Shown here in pieces: positions 17,702 to 26,791 of a stretch of 64,000 nt of DNA; positions within the stretch are counted from its first letter, which is position 1, and every line of letters begins with the position of its first letter. The translations under genes were made by a program, and so were the position numbers. The stretch comes from Gluconacetobacter takamatsuzukensis (GTDB lineage Bacteria; Pseudomonadota; Alphaproteobacteria; Acetobacterales; Acetobacteraceae), in contig NZ_JABEQK010000005.1 of NCBI RefSeq assembly GCF_014174275.1, forward strand, positions 1-64,000, in the 5' to 3' direction. Under the pieces are notes generated by a model. The model saw nothing but the letters and a program-made list of their open reading frames with translations, ran no database searches and was not told the DNA's origin.

Positions 17702-19483
17702 TCAGGCCGTCGCCAGCGTCCGGCGCATGATCTTGCCCGATACCGTCGTCGGAAGCTGTTTCACGAACAGCACGTCCTTCAGGCCCACCCACCGGCCCAG
17801 CCCGCGCCCGACCCGCTCGACGATCTCGCCCGCGCATTCCGCCCGCACCGGCCACGCGGCCGGCACGACGTAGGCCACCGGCCGCTGCCCCCGCAGCCCG
17901 TCGGAGACGGACACGACGGCACAGGCATGGACATCCCCATGCCCGGCAACGATCTTCTCGATCTGCACGCCCGACACCCGGCGCCCCGCCACCTTGATGA
18001 CGTCGTCGGATCGCCCGAGCATATGCACCGACCCGTCATCGGCGATCAGCCCCTCGTCGAAAGTGCGATACCAGGCGCCGTCGCCCGTCAGATACGCGCT
18101 CGGGGGCCGCAGCGCGCCCTCCTTCCAGATTCCGGCCAGGCAGCCCGGCGGCAGCGGCAGCGCGAGCAGGATCTCGCCGCTGCCGCCCCCTTCCGCCGGC
18201 GGACGCACCATGGGCGAAAAGCCGGGAGCCGGCCGGCCGATATCGTTCGGCATCCCCGCAGGCCCGGCCTCGGGCAACCCGAAGAAGTGCGCGGTGATGC
18301 TCCAGCCGGTCTCGGTCTGCCACCAATGGTTCACCACCGGACGATGGAAATGGCGCCGCGCCCAGTCGAGCAAGGTCGGGTCGGCATATTCCCCGGCCAC
18401 GAAAACCCGCTTCAGCGCCGGCAGGTCGCAGCCGGCCGCATCCGCGCCCCCCTGGCGCATCACCCGCAGCTGCGTCGGCGTGGTGAACAGGCATGTCACG
18501 TCATGCGCGGCACACAGCCGCCCGACCACCTGCGCGGACGGGCACCCTTCCACGATCACGCTGGTCCCCCCACCCAGCAGGGGCGCATAGACACCATAGG
18601 AATGCCCCACCACCCAGCCGAGATCCGAGGTGGTGAAGAAACAATCGCCCGGCCCGCAATCGTAGATCAGTTCCATGGACAGGCTCAGCGCCACCGCATG
18701 GCCGCCATTGTCGCGGACAATGCCCTTAGGCGCGCCCGTCGTCCCGGACGTATGGAGGATATAGAGCGGGTCCTCGGCCCGCACCGGCACCGGCGCCACC
18801 GGGGGCGACTGTTCCAGCGCATGGAAATCATGAAAATCCTGTGCCCGGCCGGGCGCGGCCGGCATCGGGCAGGCCGCGCGCTGCACGATGACGCAGCCCT
18901 CCGGCACATGCGCGGCCGCGGCCAGCGCCCCCTCCAGCGTCTCCCGCATGGGCACCGCCGTGCGCCCCTGGAAGCGGCAACTGGCCACGACCAGTATCTT
19001 CGGCGTCACGTCGTCGATCCGCCGCGCCAGTTCCGCTGCCGCATAGCCGGCGAAGACCACGACATGCACCGCCCCGATCCGCGCGCAGGCCAGCATGGCA
19101 ATCGCGGTTTCCACCATGCAGGGCGCCGCGATCAGCACCCGGTCCCCCTTGCCGACCCCAAGCGCGCGCAGCCCGCCGGCAAACCCCGCCACCCGGCGCT
19201 GGAGCGCGGCATAGGACAGGCGCGTCGTCTCCTGCGTGGCGCAGGAATGCCAGACCAGGGCCGGCTGTTCGCCGCGCCCGGCCGCGACATGCCGGTCCAC
19301 CGCGTTATGGCAGCTATTCAGCGTGCCGCCGGCAAACCAGTCATGCCACCCGTCCGCCCGCGCCCGGCATGCGGCCACGGGCGCCTGCTCCCAGGCGATG
19401 CGCCGCGCCGCCGCCAGCCAGAACTCCTCGGGGTCGGTCGCGACCGCCTGACGCATGGCGTCGTATGTCTTCCACGGCAGCAT
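17702..19483 (-). CDS. Acetyl/propionyl-CoA synthetase-like AMP-forming ligase
   Basis: A 593-residue ANL-superfamily enzyme that activates a carboxylate as acyl-AMP and then acyl-CoA. An ACAS-type N-terminal segment precedes the P-loop YILHTSGTTGAPKG, the substrate region WWQTETGWS, the hinge motif GRSDDVIKVAGRRVS and the catalytic Lys in TVSGKIMRR. It resembles PrpE/AcsA in length and motifs. It is the last gene of the Nit1C-type operon, 15 bases after the flavoprotein gene. That position suggests it acts on a product of the pathway, but its substrate is unknown and it is not a usual member of such clusters. Confidence 0.85.
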   Translation of the reverse strand: MLPWKTYDAMRQAVATDPEEFWLAAARRIAWEQAPVAACRARADGWHDWFAGGTLNSCHNAVDRHVAAGRGEQPALVWHSCATQETTRLSYAALQRRVAGFAGGLRALGVGKGDRVLIAAPCMVETAIAMLACARIGAVHVVVFAGYAAAELARRIDDVTPKILVVASCRFQGRTAVPMRETLEGALAAAAHVPEGCVIVQRAACPMPAAPGRAQDFHDFHALEQSPPVAPVPVRAEDPLYILHTSGTTGAPKGIVRDNGGHAVALSLSMELIYDCGPGDCFFTTSDLGWVVGHSYGVYAPLLGGGTSVIVEGCPSAQVVGRLCAAHDVTCLFTTPTQLRVMRQGGADAAGCDLPALKRVFVAGEYADPTLLDWARRHFHRPVVNHWWQTETGWSITAHFFGLPEAGPAGMPNDIGRPAPGFSPMVRPPAEGGGSGEILLALPLPPGCLAGIWKEGALRPPSAYLTGDGAWYRTFDEGLIADDGSVHMLGRSDDVIKVAGRRVSGVQIEKIVAGHGDVHACAVVSVSDGLRGQRPVAYVVPAAWPVRAECAGEIVERVGRGLGRWVGLKDVLFVKQLPTTVSGKIMRRTLATA

Positions 19484-19498
19484 GGCGCCTCCCCCCGT

Positions 19499-20746
19499 TC
19501 AGGCGACCGGGATCTCTTTCCCGGTGATCTGCCCGGCAATCCAGGCCGCGTCGCGCGAAACGCCGGAAAACCGGCCCGACCCCCAGGTGTGCAGCCACGG
19601 CAGGCCCAGGAAATAGAAGCCCGGCGCCCCGGTCACGCCCCGATCCCATACCGGCTTTGTGGCCCCGTTGAAGACCGGCACGTCGATCCAGCGATAATCG
19701 GGCCGGAAGCCGATGCACCACAGGATGGAAGTAATCCCCGCCGCCTTCAGGTCCAGCGGCGCGTTCGCGCCATCCGGTTCCCAGACCGGCACATACGGCG
19801 CCTCGACGGGCGCCGCGATCCCCGCCCGGGCGATATGGGCGTCGATCGAGGCCTTGATGTCTTCATTGGTCCTGTCGGCATCGTCCAGATTCTCCTTCAG
19901 GTCGGGCAGGAACAGCGCCACCTCGTCGCGGATGGTCTCCAGCGTGCCGTGCAGGCCCACCCCTTCCTTCGCGAACTGCCGCAGGTCGAGATCGTGCCCG
20001 CCATTGCGGCCGGTGACATAATGGTTGGTCTTGTCGCGCGCCCCGTCCCGCAGCGGATGCCGGTCCACCGTCAGGTCGTAGAAGTGCATGTCCGCCAGCC
20101 AGTCCACCACATCCCGCCCGCGATAGAAGCGCGAGACACGCGGCGCGGTGCCGACGCACAGATGCACCTTGCGGCCCTCCAGATGCAGGTCCTCGGCGAT
20201 CTGCGCCCCCGACTGCCCGCTGCCCACCACCAGCACCGCCCCTTCGGGAAGCTGCGCCGCATTGCGGTAATCCTGCGAATGGATCTGGACAATCGCGGGA
20301 TCGATCGCACCGGCATAACCGGGGATCACGGCATCATGATACGCGCCGGAGGCAATGACGACATGCCGCGCATGCCAGACTTCGTCATTGGCAACCACGC
20401 GATAGCCGCCATCCTCATGCCGCGTGACGGACGTGACCCGTGTATGCTCGCGCAGCGGCGGCGCGAAGGAATCCCGAAAGGACCTTACGTAGTCGATGAT
20501 CTCGTTCTTCACCATGAACCCGTGCGGATCGTCCCCCGCATAGGCATGCCCCGGCAACCGGCACTGCCAGTTCGGGGTGACGAGGCAGAAATTGTCCCAC
20601 CTTTCATCATCCCAGGAATGGCAGGCCGTTTCCGCCTCCAGCACCACATGCGCGACGCCCTCGCGGCAGAGATACCAGCTCAGGGAAAGCCCTGCCTGCC
20701 CGCCGCCGACGATGACGACGGGAATGGTTTTTTCGTTCTGTGACAT
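19499..20746 (-). CDS. Flavin-dependent oxidoreductase of the MSMEG_0569 (Nit1C) family
   Basis: A 415-residue flavoprotein monooxygenase-like enzyme. The FAD motif GGGQAGLSLS lies near residue 12, and a second nucleotide-binding motif, GSGQSGAQIAEDL, lies near the middle. These are typical of class B flavin monooxygenases that use NADPH. The partner genes identify it as the NitH-type oxidoreductase of Nit1C clusters; its reaction is not established. ATG 20746 is chosen because a GGA site precedes it by 8 bases; in-frame starts at 20752 and 20761 (TTG) exist. Confidence 0.85.
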   Translation of the reverse strand: MSQNEKTIPVVIVGGGQAGLSLSWYLCREGVAHVVLEAETACHSWDDERWDNFCLVTPNWQCRLPGHAYAGDDPHGFMVKNEIIDYVRSFRDSFAPPLREHTRVTSVTRHEDGGYRVVANDEVWHARHVVIASGAYHDAVIPGYAGAIDPAIVQIHSQDYRNAAQLPEGAVLVVGSGQSGAQIAEDLHLEGRKVHLCVGTAPRVSRFYRGRDVVDWLADMHFYDLTVDRHPLRDGARDKTNHYVTGRNGGHDLDLRQFAKEGVGLHGTLETIRDEVALFLPDLKENLDDADRTNEDIKASIDAHIARAGIAAPVEAPYVPVWEPDGANAPLDLKAAGITSILWCIGFRPDYRWIDVPVFNGATKPVWDRGVTGAPGFYFLGLPWLHTWGSGRFSGVSRDAAWIAGQITGKEIPVA

Positions 20747-20778
20747 CAGCATATTCCGCAATGGGATTTAACGGGATT

Positions 20779-21063
20779 TCAGTGGAACGAGACGACACGC
20801 ACCCGCGCGGCCCCGTCGGCGGCAAAGCGCCCGCAGGTCTCGCGAATGGCCTGCAACTGGCCCAGCGCCCGGCGGCACGGAAAACCGTACCGGGCCTGAA
20901 CCCGCACGCTGGCCTCCGTGAGCGCCGCCTCCGCGCGGGCCAGAAACGCCGTGACCGGATAATCGGTGCCGGGCACCAGATGATCGCGAACGACCAGCGA
21001 CGGCGAATAACAGTCGCTCTCCGCCCCGTCGGGCCAGCGGACACGAAAGATCATTTCAGGCAT
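20779..21063 (-). CDS. Small MSMEG_0570-type protein of the Nit1C cluster
   Basis: A 94-residue protein (MPEMIFRVRWPDGAESDCYSP...) of a short family that occurs almost only in Nit1C clusters and is annotated as nitrogen-starvation response. A Cys sits at about residue 18 and a second in RYGFPCRRALGQ. The start overlaps the end of the glycosyltransferase gene by 8 bases. A longer frame exists upstream but is only a shadow of the glycosyltransferase gene. Function unknown. Confidence 0.8.
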   Translation of the reverse strand: MPEMIFRVRWPDGAESDCYSPSLVVRDHLVPGTDYPVTAFLARAEAALTEASVRVQARYGFPCRRALGQLQAIRETCGRFAADGAARVRVVSFH

Positions 21064-22225
21064 TCTTCGCATACTCCTGAAGCCCGCCGGCACGGGGCAA
21101 CGCCGCCAGCCGCCGGTAGGCAGGGATGTGCCGCGCGGCGACGCCGTGCCAGCAGAAGCGGCGCGCGACCGCGGGCCCGACGACCCCGAAATGCGCGCGA
21201 CTGGCCGGACGGAGCGCGTCATGCAGCGCATGGAGAAGGGTGTCGGGTCGATGCGGCACGCACCACAGGGCCTCGTCGCCGCGCAGATGTTCGGTAAAGG
21301 GCGCGGCCTCGGGCACGATGACCGGGGTGCCGCAGGCCAGGGCCTCGACCGGGCACAGGCCGAACCCCTCGCTGAGCGACGGATAGGCCAGCACCGCCGC
21401 CTGGCGGTAGAAGGCCGCCATGTCGGCCTCCGCGACCGGCCCCGTCACCGTCACGGCATCCGACTGCCCGCTGGCCGCCAGACGCTCGGCAAAATCCGCG
21501 CGACAGGCGGAATGGTCCAGCAGCGACGCACCCCCGGCAATCACCAGATGCACATCCGGCCGCACCGCGCGCAGGCGCACGAACGCCTCCAGCAGGCCCA
21601 GCGTGTTCTTCCGCCGCTCGACCCCGCCGACCGACAGGATCAGCTTCCGGTCCGCCGGCAGCCCATGGCGCGACCGCAGCGACCCGTCTCGCTCCCCGGC
21701 AAGGGGCGAAAACCGCGCGGGATCGACCCCATTGCCCACGACCGGCGCCGCGCGCCCCCACTCCGCCAGCAGGGTACGCTCCCACAGCGCGCTGACGGTA
21801 AACAGCGCCGTCGCCGCCCGCACCCCCCGCGCCTGACGGAACGCGAGACCGGGATCGGAAAAACTGTCGAGATGATGAACGGTCCGCGCAAACCCGGACA
21901 CGTCCCCTTCCGCCACCAGATCGGCCAGCGCGTTGGCACCGATCGGGTCCTGCGCATGCAGCACGTCATACCGCGCGCCCCGCAGAGCCTCGCGAATGGC
22001 CGCGACATGACATTCGACCCGCGCGGCCAGGTCGCCCATCTCCGGCACCGGAATGCAGCGCACGGCACAGCGCGGCTGGCGAAAGAAGCCGCCCCCGCCG
22101 GTATCGGGCGCGATCAGCGTCGCCTCGTGCCCGGCATCGCACAGTGCCTCGGCCAGCGCCATGCCGTGCACCACGCCGCCGCGCGGATTGGTCGAATGGG
22201 TCAGGATGGCAATGGACAGCGTCAT
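21056..22225 (-). CDS. Glycosyltransferase family 4, MSMEG_0565 (Nit1C) type
   Basis: A 389-residue GT-B glycosyltransferase. The N-terminal domain starts with SIAILTHSTNPRGGVVHGMALAEAL. The C-terminal nucleotide-sugar domain holds LSVGGVERRKN and the donor-binding YPSLSEGFGLCPVEALACGTPVI. The ATG overlaps the stop of the AIR-synthase-like gene (ATGA). A glycosyltransferase beside a nitrilase is a hallmark of Nit1C clusters, but donor and acceptor are unknown. Confidence 0.87.
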   Translation of the reverse strand: MTLSIAILTHSTNPRGGVVHGMALAEALCDAGHEATLIAPDTGGGGFFRQPRCAVRCIPVPEMGDLAARVECHVAAIREALRGARYDVLHAQDPIGANALADLVAEGDVSGFARTVHHLDSFSDPGLAFRQARGVRAATALFTVSALWERTLLAEWGRAAPVVGNGVDPARFSPLAGERDGSLRSRHGLPADRKLILSVGGVERRKNTLGLLEAFVRLRAVRPDVHLVIAGGASLLDHSACRADFAERLAASGQSDAVTVTGPVAEADMAAFYRQAAVLAYPSLSEGFGLCPVEALACGTPVIVPEAAPFTEHLRGDEALWCVPHRPDTLLHALHDALRPASRAHFGVVGPAVARRFCWHGVAARHIPAYRRLAALPRAGGLQEYAKNA

Positions 22226-23196
22226 GGCGCACAGCCGATCAGGGGCCCCTGCCCCAGGTCCCAGAACGTCCCGCGCGCCCCGCCGAGCCGCACATCCAGC
22301 TTGCGCGACCCATCGCACGCCCCGATGACGGCGGCCGCAATCCCCCGGGTTCGGAAACGCCCAAGAATCGCCTCCGCATCCTCCGGGCGCGCGGCCAGAA
22401 GATAGCCATAGCTGGGAAACGCCCCCAGCCAGCGTTCCATCGGTGCCCCGTCGGGGCGCGGGATCGCCTCCAGGTCGATCGCGATCCCGATCCGCGAACA
22501 TTCCGCCAGCATCAGGGCGGTCCCGAGAATCCCCGCCATGCTGATATCCTTGGCCGCCCGGCAGAGCCCCGCCTCCGCGATTTCCGGCAGCACCTCAAGG
22601 TCCCCCCGCAGCCGCGCGGTGTCCCCGCCCGCAACCAGCCCGGAACTGGCATCCCAGAACGGATGCGGATCGTGCCACTTCCCTCGCAGGTCGATGGCGG
22701 CCACCAGCACCTCGCCCGGCCGGGCATCGAAACTGGTCAGCAGCCGCCGCGCGCGGCCGAGAATGGCAACCGACAGCGAGCAATGCGCGCTGCCCAGATT
22801 GGTATGCCCCCCGACGACCGGAATGCCATAGGCCCGCGTCCCGTCGCGCAGCCCATGCAGGATCGGCGCGGCATTTTCGGCGCTCTCGCCCCACAGCGTA
22901 TCGACGACCGCGATCGGCCGCCCGCCCATGGCGGCGATATCGCCGGCATTGACCATGACCCCGCAATAGCCGGCGAACCAGGGCATGGCGCGCACGAACC
23001 CGTCCTGAAATCCCTCGGCGGCAAAAAGAAGATACCCGTCGCCATCCGGAATCGCCGCGCAATCGTCCCCCAGCGGAATCGCCTCCGCGCCCCCGTAACC
23101 CAGCGCCGCGACGGCGCCGGCAATGTCGCGCTTGGCGGACAGCGCGCGGCTGCCGCGCAGGCGATCCAGCATTTCGGCAAGGGCGCGCGCCATCAC
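22222..23196 (-). CDS. AIR-synthase-like (PurM fold) protein, sll0787 type
   Basis: A 324-residue ATP-binding protein of the PurM/SelD/ThiL/HypE superfamily. It shows GGAEAIPLGDDCAAI near residue 35, NAGDIAAMGGRPIAVVDTLW near 83-102, and GGHTNLG. It belongs to the Nit1C-specific subgroup (NitF-like), not purine biosynthesis. Two adjacent starts, GTG 23196 and ATG 23193, overlap the stop of the GNAT gene, so translation is coupled. Its ATP-dependent reaction is unknown. Confidence 0.85.
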   Translation of the reverse strand: MMARALAEMLDRLRGSRALSAKRDIAGAVAALGYGGAEAIPLGDDCAAIPDGDGYLLFAAEGFQDGFVRAMPWFAGYCGVMVNAGDIAAMGGRPIAVVDTLWGESAENAAPILHGLRDGTRAYGIPVVGGHTNLGSAHCSLSVAILGRARRLLTSFDARPGEVLVAAIDLRGKWHDPHPFWDASSGLVAGGDTARLRGDLEVLPEIAEAGLCRAAKDISMAGILGTALMLAECSRIGIAIDLEAIPRPDGAPMERWLGAFPSYGYLLAARPEDAEAILGRFRTRGIAAAVIGACDGSRKLDVRLGGARGTFWDLGQGPLIGCAP

Positions 23197-23744
23197 GCGC
23201 TCCGCCGCAGCACGGGCTGGGGACGCAGCAACCAGGTCTGCGCCCGCCCATGCGCCGGATAACGGGACAGGTCGGCCTCCATCTCATGATGCGGCAACCC
23301 GTGCAGGGTGATGGTGCCCAGGCTCGTCCAGTGCAGGCGCCGGAAGAACGGCACGTTCTGTTCCTGCACCTGTGCGAGAAAACGCCGCGCCCCCAGCCCA
23401 TGCGCGGTGCAGACCGCCATGCGGATCAGCTCCGCCCCGATCCGCCCCAACCGGCGATGATCCGCATGCACCGCCAGCCGCGAACCGCGCCACAGCCCCG
23501 GTTCGGCTTCGTGAATGCGCACGGCGCCGACAATCCGGTCCGGCATCCCGGCCACGCAGCAGGAGGCGATGATGGGCGTGGCATCCGCATCGATCGCATC
23601 GCGGTCGTCATCCTCGAAAACCCCCTGCTCCCGGCAGAAGATCTCGCGCCGCAGGGCATGGTGTCCGGCCCGCTCCCATTTCGAGCGCGCCAGACGCACG
23701 ACATATTCCATCGGAACGAACGGCCGATCCTCGACATCATCCAT
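23193..23744 (-). CDS. GNAT-type acetyltransferase of the Nit1C cluster
   Basis: A 183-residue protein of the MSMEG_0567/sll0787-type N-acyltransferase family. The GNAT core includes VGAVRIHE, LAVHADHRRLGRIGAELIRMA (acetyl-CoA-binding region) and RRFLAQVQEQNVPFFRRLHW. Met and Pro near the start precede VVRLARSKWERAGHHALRREIFCREQ, typical of this subgroup. The gene lies 9 bases after the radical SAM gene. Acceptor unknown. Confidence 0.85.
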   Translation of the reverse strand: MDDVEDRPFVPMEYVVRLARSKWERAGHHALRREIFCREQGVFEDDDRDAIDADATPIIASCCVAGMPDRIVGAVRIHEAEPGLWRGSRLAVHADHRRLGRIGAELIRMAVCTAHGLGARRFLAQVQEQNVPFFRRLHWTSLGTITLHGLPHHEMEADLSRYPAHGRAQTWLLRPQPVLRRSA

Positions 23745-23753
23745 GGCCGTGCC

Positions 23754-24863
23754 TCAATGCTCATACGCCGACAGCGACGAACAGGCGCCGCAGCGGCCGC
23801 AACCCGCGCGAATATCGGTCGATTTCATGTTCGCCGCCCGCAGCATCCCCCCCAGAGGGGCCAGAACCGATTTCATGAAATCGGACGATGGCGGCGCATG
23901 ATTTTCCAGCGGCGTGCCCGAAATCGGCACGAACGGCACCACGAACGGATAAACTCCCAGCGCAATCAGCCGCTGCGCCAGCGCCAGTATCTCCTCCGCC
24001 GTATCGCCCAGCCCGGCGAGCAGATAGGTATTCACCTGCCCCCGCCCGAACACCGGAACCGCATGGGCAAACGCGTCCAGATAGCGATCGACGCTGACCG
24101 TCGCCTTGCCGGGCATGATCCGTTCCCGAACCACCTGCGTCGCGCCTTCCAGATGCATGCCCAGACTGTCCGCCCCGGCCTCGCGCAGCCGCCCGAACCA
24201 GGCCGGGTCGCGCGGCGGCTCGCACTGCACCTGCAACGGCAGGTCAACGGCCGCCCTGATGGCACGGGCGGAGTCCGCCAGCACGGCGGCCCCCCGGTCC
24301 ACGATATTGGGCGTGCCGGTCGTCAGCACCATGTCGCGCACATGGTCCAGTTCCACCGCCGCCTTCGCGACCTCGGCCAGTTGCGCCGGCGTCTTGTAGG
24401 CAATGGTGCGGCCGGCCTCCAGCGACTGGCCGATGGCGCAGAACTGGCAGGATGTCCGCCGGTCGGCATAGCGGATGCAGGTCTGGTGCACGGTGGTCGC
24501 CAGCGTGTCGCGCCCATGCAGCAGCGCGATCTTCCAGTACGGAATCCCGTCCGCCGTCTCCAGCCCGTAAAAGCGCGGCGGCGCGGGGAAGCGGATCGCG
24601 CCCACGGCCTGCCCGTCGCGCACCAGCATGCTGGTGCCGTCGGCGGCGGGCGCGCTGGCCTGAAAGGGCGAACGCCGCGCATCGGCGGTATAGACCGGCA
24701 CCATCACCGTCTGCCCGGCAATGGTGATCGCCTTGTGGTCCGAGGGCCCGGCGCCCCCCTTGCGCGCCACGCCCCCACCCTGGCCGCCGATCTGCAACCC
24801 GAACGATTGCAGGTCGGTGATCAATTGCCGTCCGGCGAGGGTGCCGATTGTCGGAACCGTCAT
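23754..24863 (-). CDS. Radical SAM protein of the Nit1C cluster, MSMEG_0568 type
   Basis: A 369-residue protein whose order and neighbours match the NitD-type radical SAM proteins. The probable cluster cysteines are C129, C139 and C142 ([14 protein letters not shown]), a CX9CX2C spacing rather than the common CX3CX2C. A Cys-rich tail, CGRCGAC, near the C-terminus could hold an auxiliary iron-sulfur site. The middle shows [12 protein letters not shown] and [12 protein letters not shown] as in other radical SAM barrels. The ATG overlaps the nitrilase stop (ATGA). The reaction is unknown. Confidence 0.85.
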   Translation of the reverse strand: MTVPTIGTLAGRQLITDLQSFGLQIGGQGGGVARKGGAGPSDHKAITIAGQTVMVPVYTADARRSPFQASAPAADGTSMLVRDGQAVGAIRFPAPPRFYGLETADGIPYWKIALLHGRDTLATTVHQTCIRYADRRTSCQFCAIGQSLEAGRTIAYKTPAQLAEVAKAAVELDHVRDMVLTTGTPNIVDRGAAVLADSARAIRAAVDLPLQVQCEPPRDPAWFGRLREAGADSLGMHLEGATQVVRERIMPGKATVSVDRYLDAFAHAVPVFGRGQVNTYLLAGLGDTAEEILALAQRLIALGVYPFVVPFVPISGTPLENHAPPSSDFMKSVLAPLGGMLRAANMKSTDIRAGCGRCGACSSLSAYEH

Positions 24864-25828
24864 GACAGCACCTCCACCCCACCGGCCTCCGCAACCGCGC
24901 CATACTCATGGACGGTGCGGGCCGGACGGCGGTCGATCAGCAGGCTGAGCAGTTCGGGCCGCGCATAATGGCCGACCGAATCCATCATCCGCTTGCGCTT
25001 GGTGATCAGCGCGAAATCCAGGTCGGCGATCACCATCCCCTCGCCCTCGGTCAGCGGCGTGCCGAGCAGTTTTCCTTCCGGCGAGACGATCGCGGTAAAA
25101 CACCCGCCCCGCAGCGGGCCTTCCAGTGCCGGATCGCCGGCAATCTGTCCGATCTGCTCATCGGTCAGCCAGCCGGTGGCATTGACGACGAAACACCCCG
25201 ATTCCAGCGCATGATGCCGGATCGTGACCTCCATCTGCTCGGCAAAGATCGGCCCGACCAGCGAACCGGGAAACTGCGCGCAGTGGATTTCCTCATACTG
25301 CGTCATCAGCGCGTAGCGGGCCAGCGGGTTGTAATGCTCCCAGCAGGCCAGCGCCCCGATCCGCCCGGCCGCACTGTCCACCACCTTCAGCCCGGCAGCG
25401 TCGCCCTGCCCCCAGACCATCCGCTCGTGATAGGTGGGCGTGATCTTGCGGCGCTTCAGCAGGATCTCGCCCGTGGCATCGAAGACGATCTGCGTATTGT
25501 AGAGCGTGCCGTGATCGCGCTCGTTCACCCCCAACACGACCACCGTCCCGGTCTCGCGCGCGGCCTCGGCCACCATGCCGGTCACCGGACCGGGAACGAC
25601 GACCGCGCGTTCGTACAGCGCCAGATGCTCGCCCCCGAAGCGAAAGGCGGGCTGGATGAACGAGAAATACGGATAATAAGGCAGGAGCGTTTCGGGAAAG
25701 ACCGCCAGCTTCACGCCCTGTTCCGCGGCGTCGCGAATGCTCTGGCAGACTTTCCGCGCGGTTCCCGATCCGTCATCGCCCAGGACGGGCGAAATCTGGA
25801 TGGCCGCGGCGCGAACGATGCGTGACAT
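24860..25828 (-). CDS. Nit6803-type nitrilase
   Basis: A 322-residue nitrilase-superfamily enzyme with the catalytic triad Glu46 ([14 protein letters not shown]), Lys128 ([13 protein letters not shown]) and Cys162 ([14 protein letters not shown]). Family members hydrolyse nitriles to acids and ammonia. Nit1C nitrilases are required for cyanide assimilation in Pseudomonas pseudoalcaligenes and P. fluorescens (established). Here the true substrate would be an organic nitrile formed from cyanide or a natural nitrile (inference). The gene starts 27 bases after the Sll0783-like gene and overlaps the radical SAM gene. Confidence 0.92.
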   Translation of the reverse strand: MSRIVRAAAIQISPVLGDDGSGTARKVCQSIRDAAEQGVKLAVFPETLLPYYPYFSFIQPAFRFGGEHLALYERAVVVPGPVTGMVAEAARETGTVVVLGVNERDHGTLYNTQIVFDATGEILLKRRKITPTYHERMVWGQGDAAGLKVVDSAAGRIGALACWEHYNPLARYALMTQYEEIHCAQFPGSLVGPIFAEQMEVTIRHHALESGCFVVNATGWLTDEQIGQIAGDPALEGPLRGGCFTAIVSPEGKLLGTPLTEGEGMVIADLDFALITKRKRMMDSVGHYARPELLSLLIDRRPARTVHEYGAVAEAGGVEVLS

Positions 25829-25855
25829 GCCGGTGGTCCTTCCCGCAATCGATGC

Positions 25856-26338
25856 TCAGAGCGTCCAGGTATCCAGGATGAAGGCGTTGTCCCGCCGGTG
25901 CAGCAACACCAGGTCCAGCACGTCCTGCGGATTGATGGGCGTAATCCCCGGTATCAGCGACGGCTCGCCATGCCCGTACAGCGCCTGCAGCGCGAACCGG
26001 CAGGCATAGACCTTGCCGCCTTCCTCGATGATTTTCGCAATCTGTCTGTTGCAGTTCATATGCCCCGGAAAGGCTTCGTCCCCCAGCCGCGGAAAGCCGC
26101 GCTGGATCCCCAGCGTCACGCCCGGCCCATAAAGCAGCACGGAGGTTTCAAACCCCTTCCGGATCAGCCGTGTCGCCTGCAACAGGTTCACGAACCCGAT
26201 CGAGCCTTCGAACGCAACGGTATGGAACGTCACCAGCGCCTTCTCGCCCGGCTCGGCTTTGACATCCTCGAAAACCTTGTTTTCGTAATCGACGAAGATA
26301 TCGCCATCCTTGTGGGGCGCGTGTTCGACTTTCGGCAT
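25856..26338 (-). CDS. Sll0783/MSMEG_0572-type nitrogen starvation response protein
   Basis: A 160-residue DsrE-like small protein and first gene of the Nit1C-type operon, equivalent in position to NitB. The fold is suggested by [39 protein letters not shown]. Sll0783 of Synechocystis is induced by nitrogen starvation (established); its biochemical role is unknown. ATG 26338 follows a GGGAG site by 8 bases; an upstream in-frame start at 26374 lacks one. Confidence 0.85.
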   Translation of the reverse strand: MPKVEHAPHKDGDIFVDYENKVFEDVKAEPGEKALVTFHTVAFEGSIGFVNLLQATRLIRKGFETSVLLYGPGVTLGIQRGFPRLGDEAFPGHMNCNRQIAKIIEEGGKVYACRFALQALYGHGEPSLIPGITPINPQDVLDLVLLHRRDNAFILDTWTL

Positions 26339-26431
26339 GATGGATCTCCCGTATGGATCGGTCGCCGGCGGCACAAGGCAGGCCGCCCTGACGGGAGATG
26401 TCGTGACACGGGATCAGGCAAGCGCCAAATC

Positions 26432-26532
26432 TTGTATGCAGCGCTATATCAATACAATGAAGACAATAACCCCGACGCGCTGCATGGCGCCGGATTCAAA
26501 ACCATACAATAGGTCCATAGACCAGGTACAAT
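26432..26532 (-). promoter_or_regulatory. Cluster of ATACAAT motifs upstream of the Nit1C operon
   Basis: Within 100 bases lie TTGTAT (26432-26437), ATACAAT (26452-26458), ATACAAT (26504-26510) and TACAAT (26527-26532). The first two form an inverted repeat. The same ATACAAT word recurs as a perfect inverted repeat in the promoter of the neighbouring MocR-type regulator. GabR-type regulators bind short repeats of this kind, so these are candidate operators for the regulator at 26791, 94-194 bases upstream of the operon's first ATG. Confidence 0.55.
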
Positions 26533-26576
26533 AAGCACCCCACCCCACAACCCACTGTTATACCACGCCTTATAAA

Positions 26577-26590
26577 TCACGAATTCGTGA
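26577..26590. promoter_or_regulatory. 14-bp perfect palindrome
   Basis: TCACGAATTCGTGA is self-complementary and stands alone in the region between the Nit1C operon and repeat copy D. It could be a dimeric regulator site; no second copy was seen nearby. Confidence 0.4.
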
Positions 26591-26627
26591 ACAAACCGCG
26601 CATTTATATCTCCCCGAATAGCCGCGA

Positions 26628-26791
26628 AGAGCCTGACCGGAAATGTGGGCTGGTGAGCGAGAGTGCCGCGCAGCGGCACGGCCGGCGTGTGTCCGCGAGC
26701 ACCGGAGCGGAGCGGCTTTGATGGCCGTGAGCACCGGAGCACAGCGGACACGCGTCGGATCGCCACCAGCGCGCATTTACGGTCAGGCTCT
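26628..26791 (-). repeat. Structured 3'-end repeat, copy D (full length)
   Basis: 164 bp on the minus strand. Outer arms AGAGCCTGACCG and CGGTCAGGCTCT pair perfectly. The middle stem is GTGTCCGC / GCGGACAC, replacing the GTTTCC / GGAAAC of copies A and C with pairing kept. The terminal hairpin is GTGCCGC-tgc-GCGGCAC. One end coincides with the stop codon of the MocR-type gene, and the copy is co-oriented with that gene. Confidence 0.9.

Noticed and set aside
17927-20743. A 938-codon plus-strand frame opposite the acyl-CoA synthetase and flavoprotein genes
   Set aside because: Both genes beneath it have clear catalytic motifs; the antisense product has none.
26339-26790. Sigma54 promoter for the Nit1C operon, as in Pseudomonas
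   Set aside because: No TGGCAC-N5-TTGCA match was found on the minus strand, and no sigma54 activator gene is nearby; a MocR regulator is present instead.
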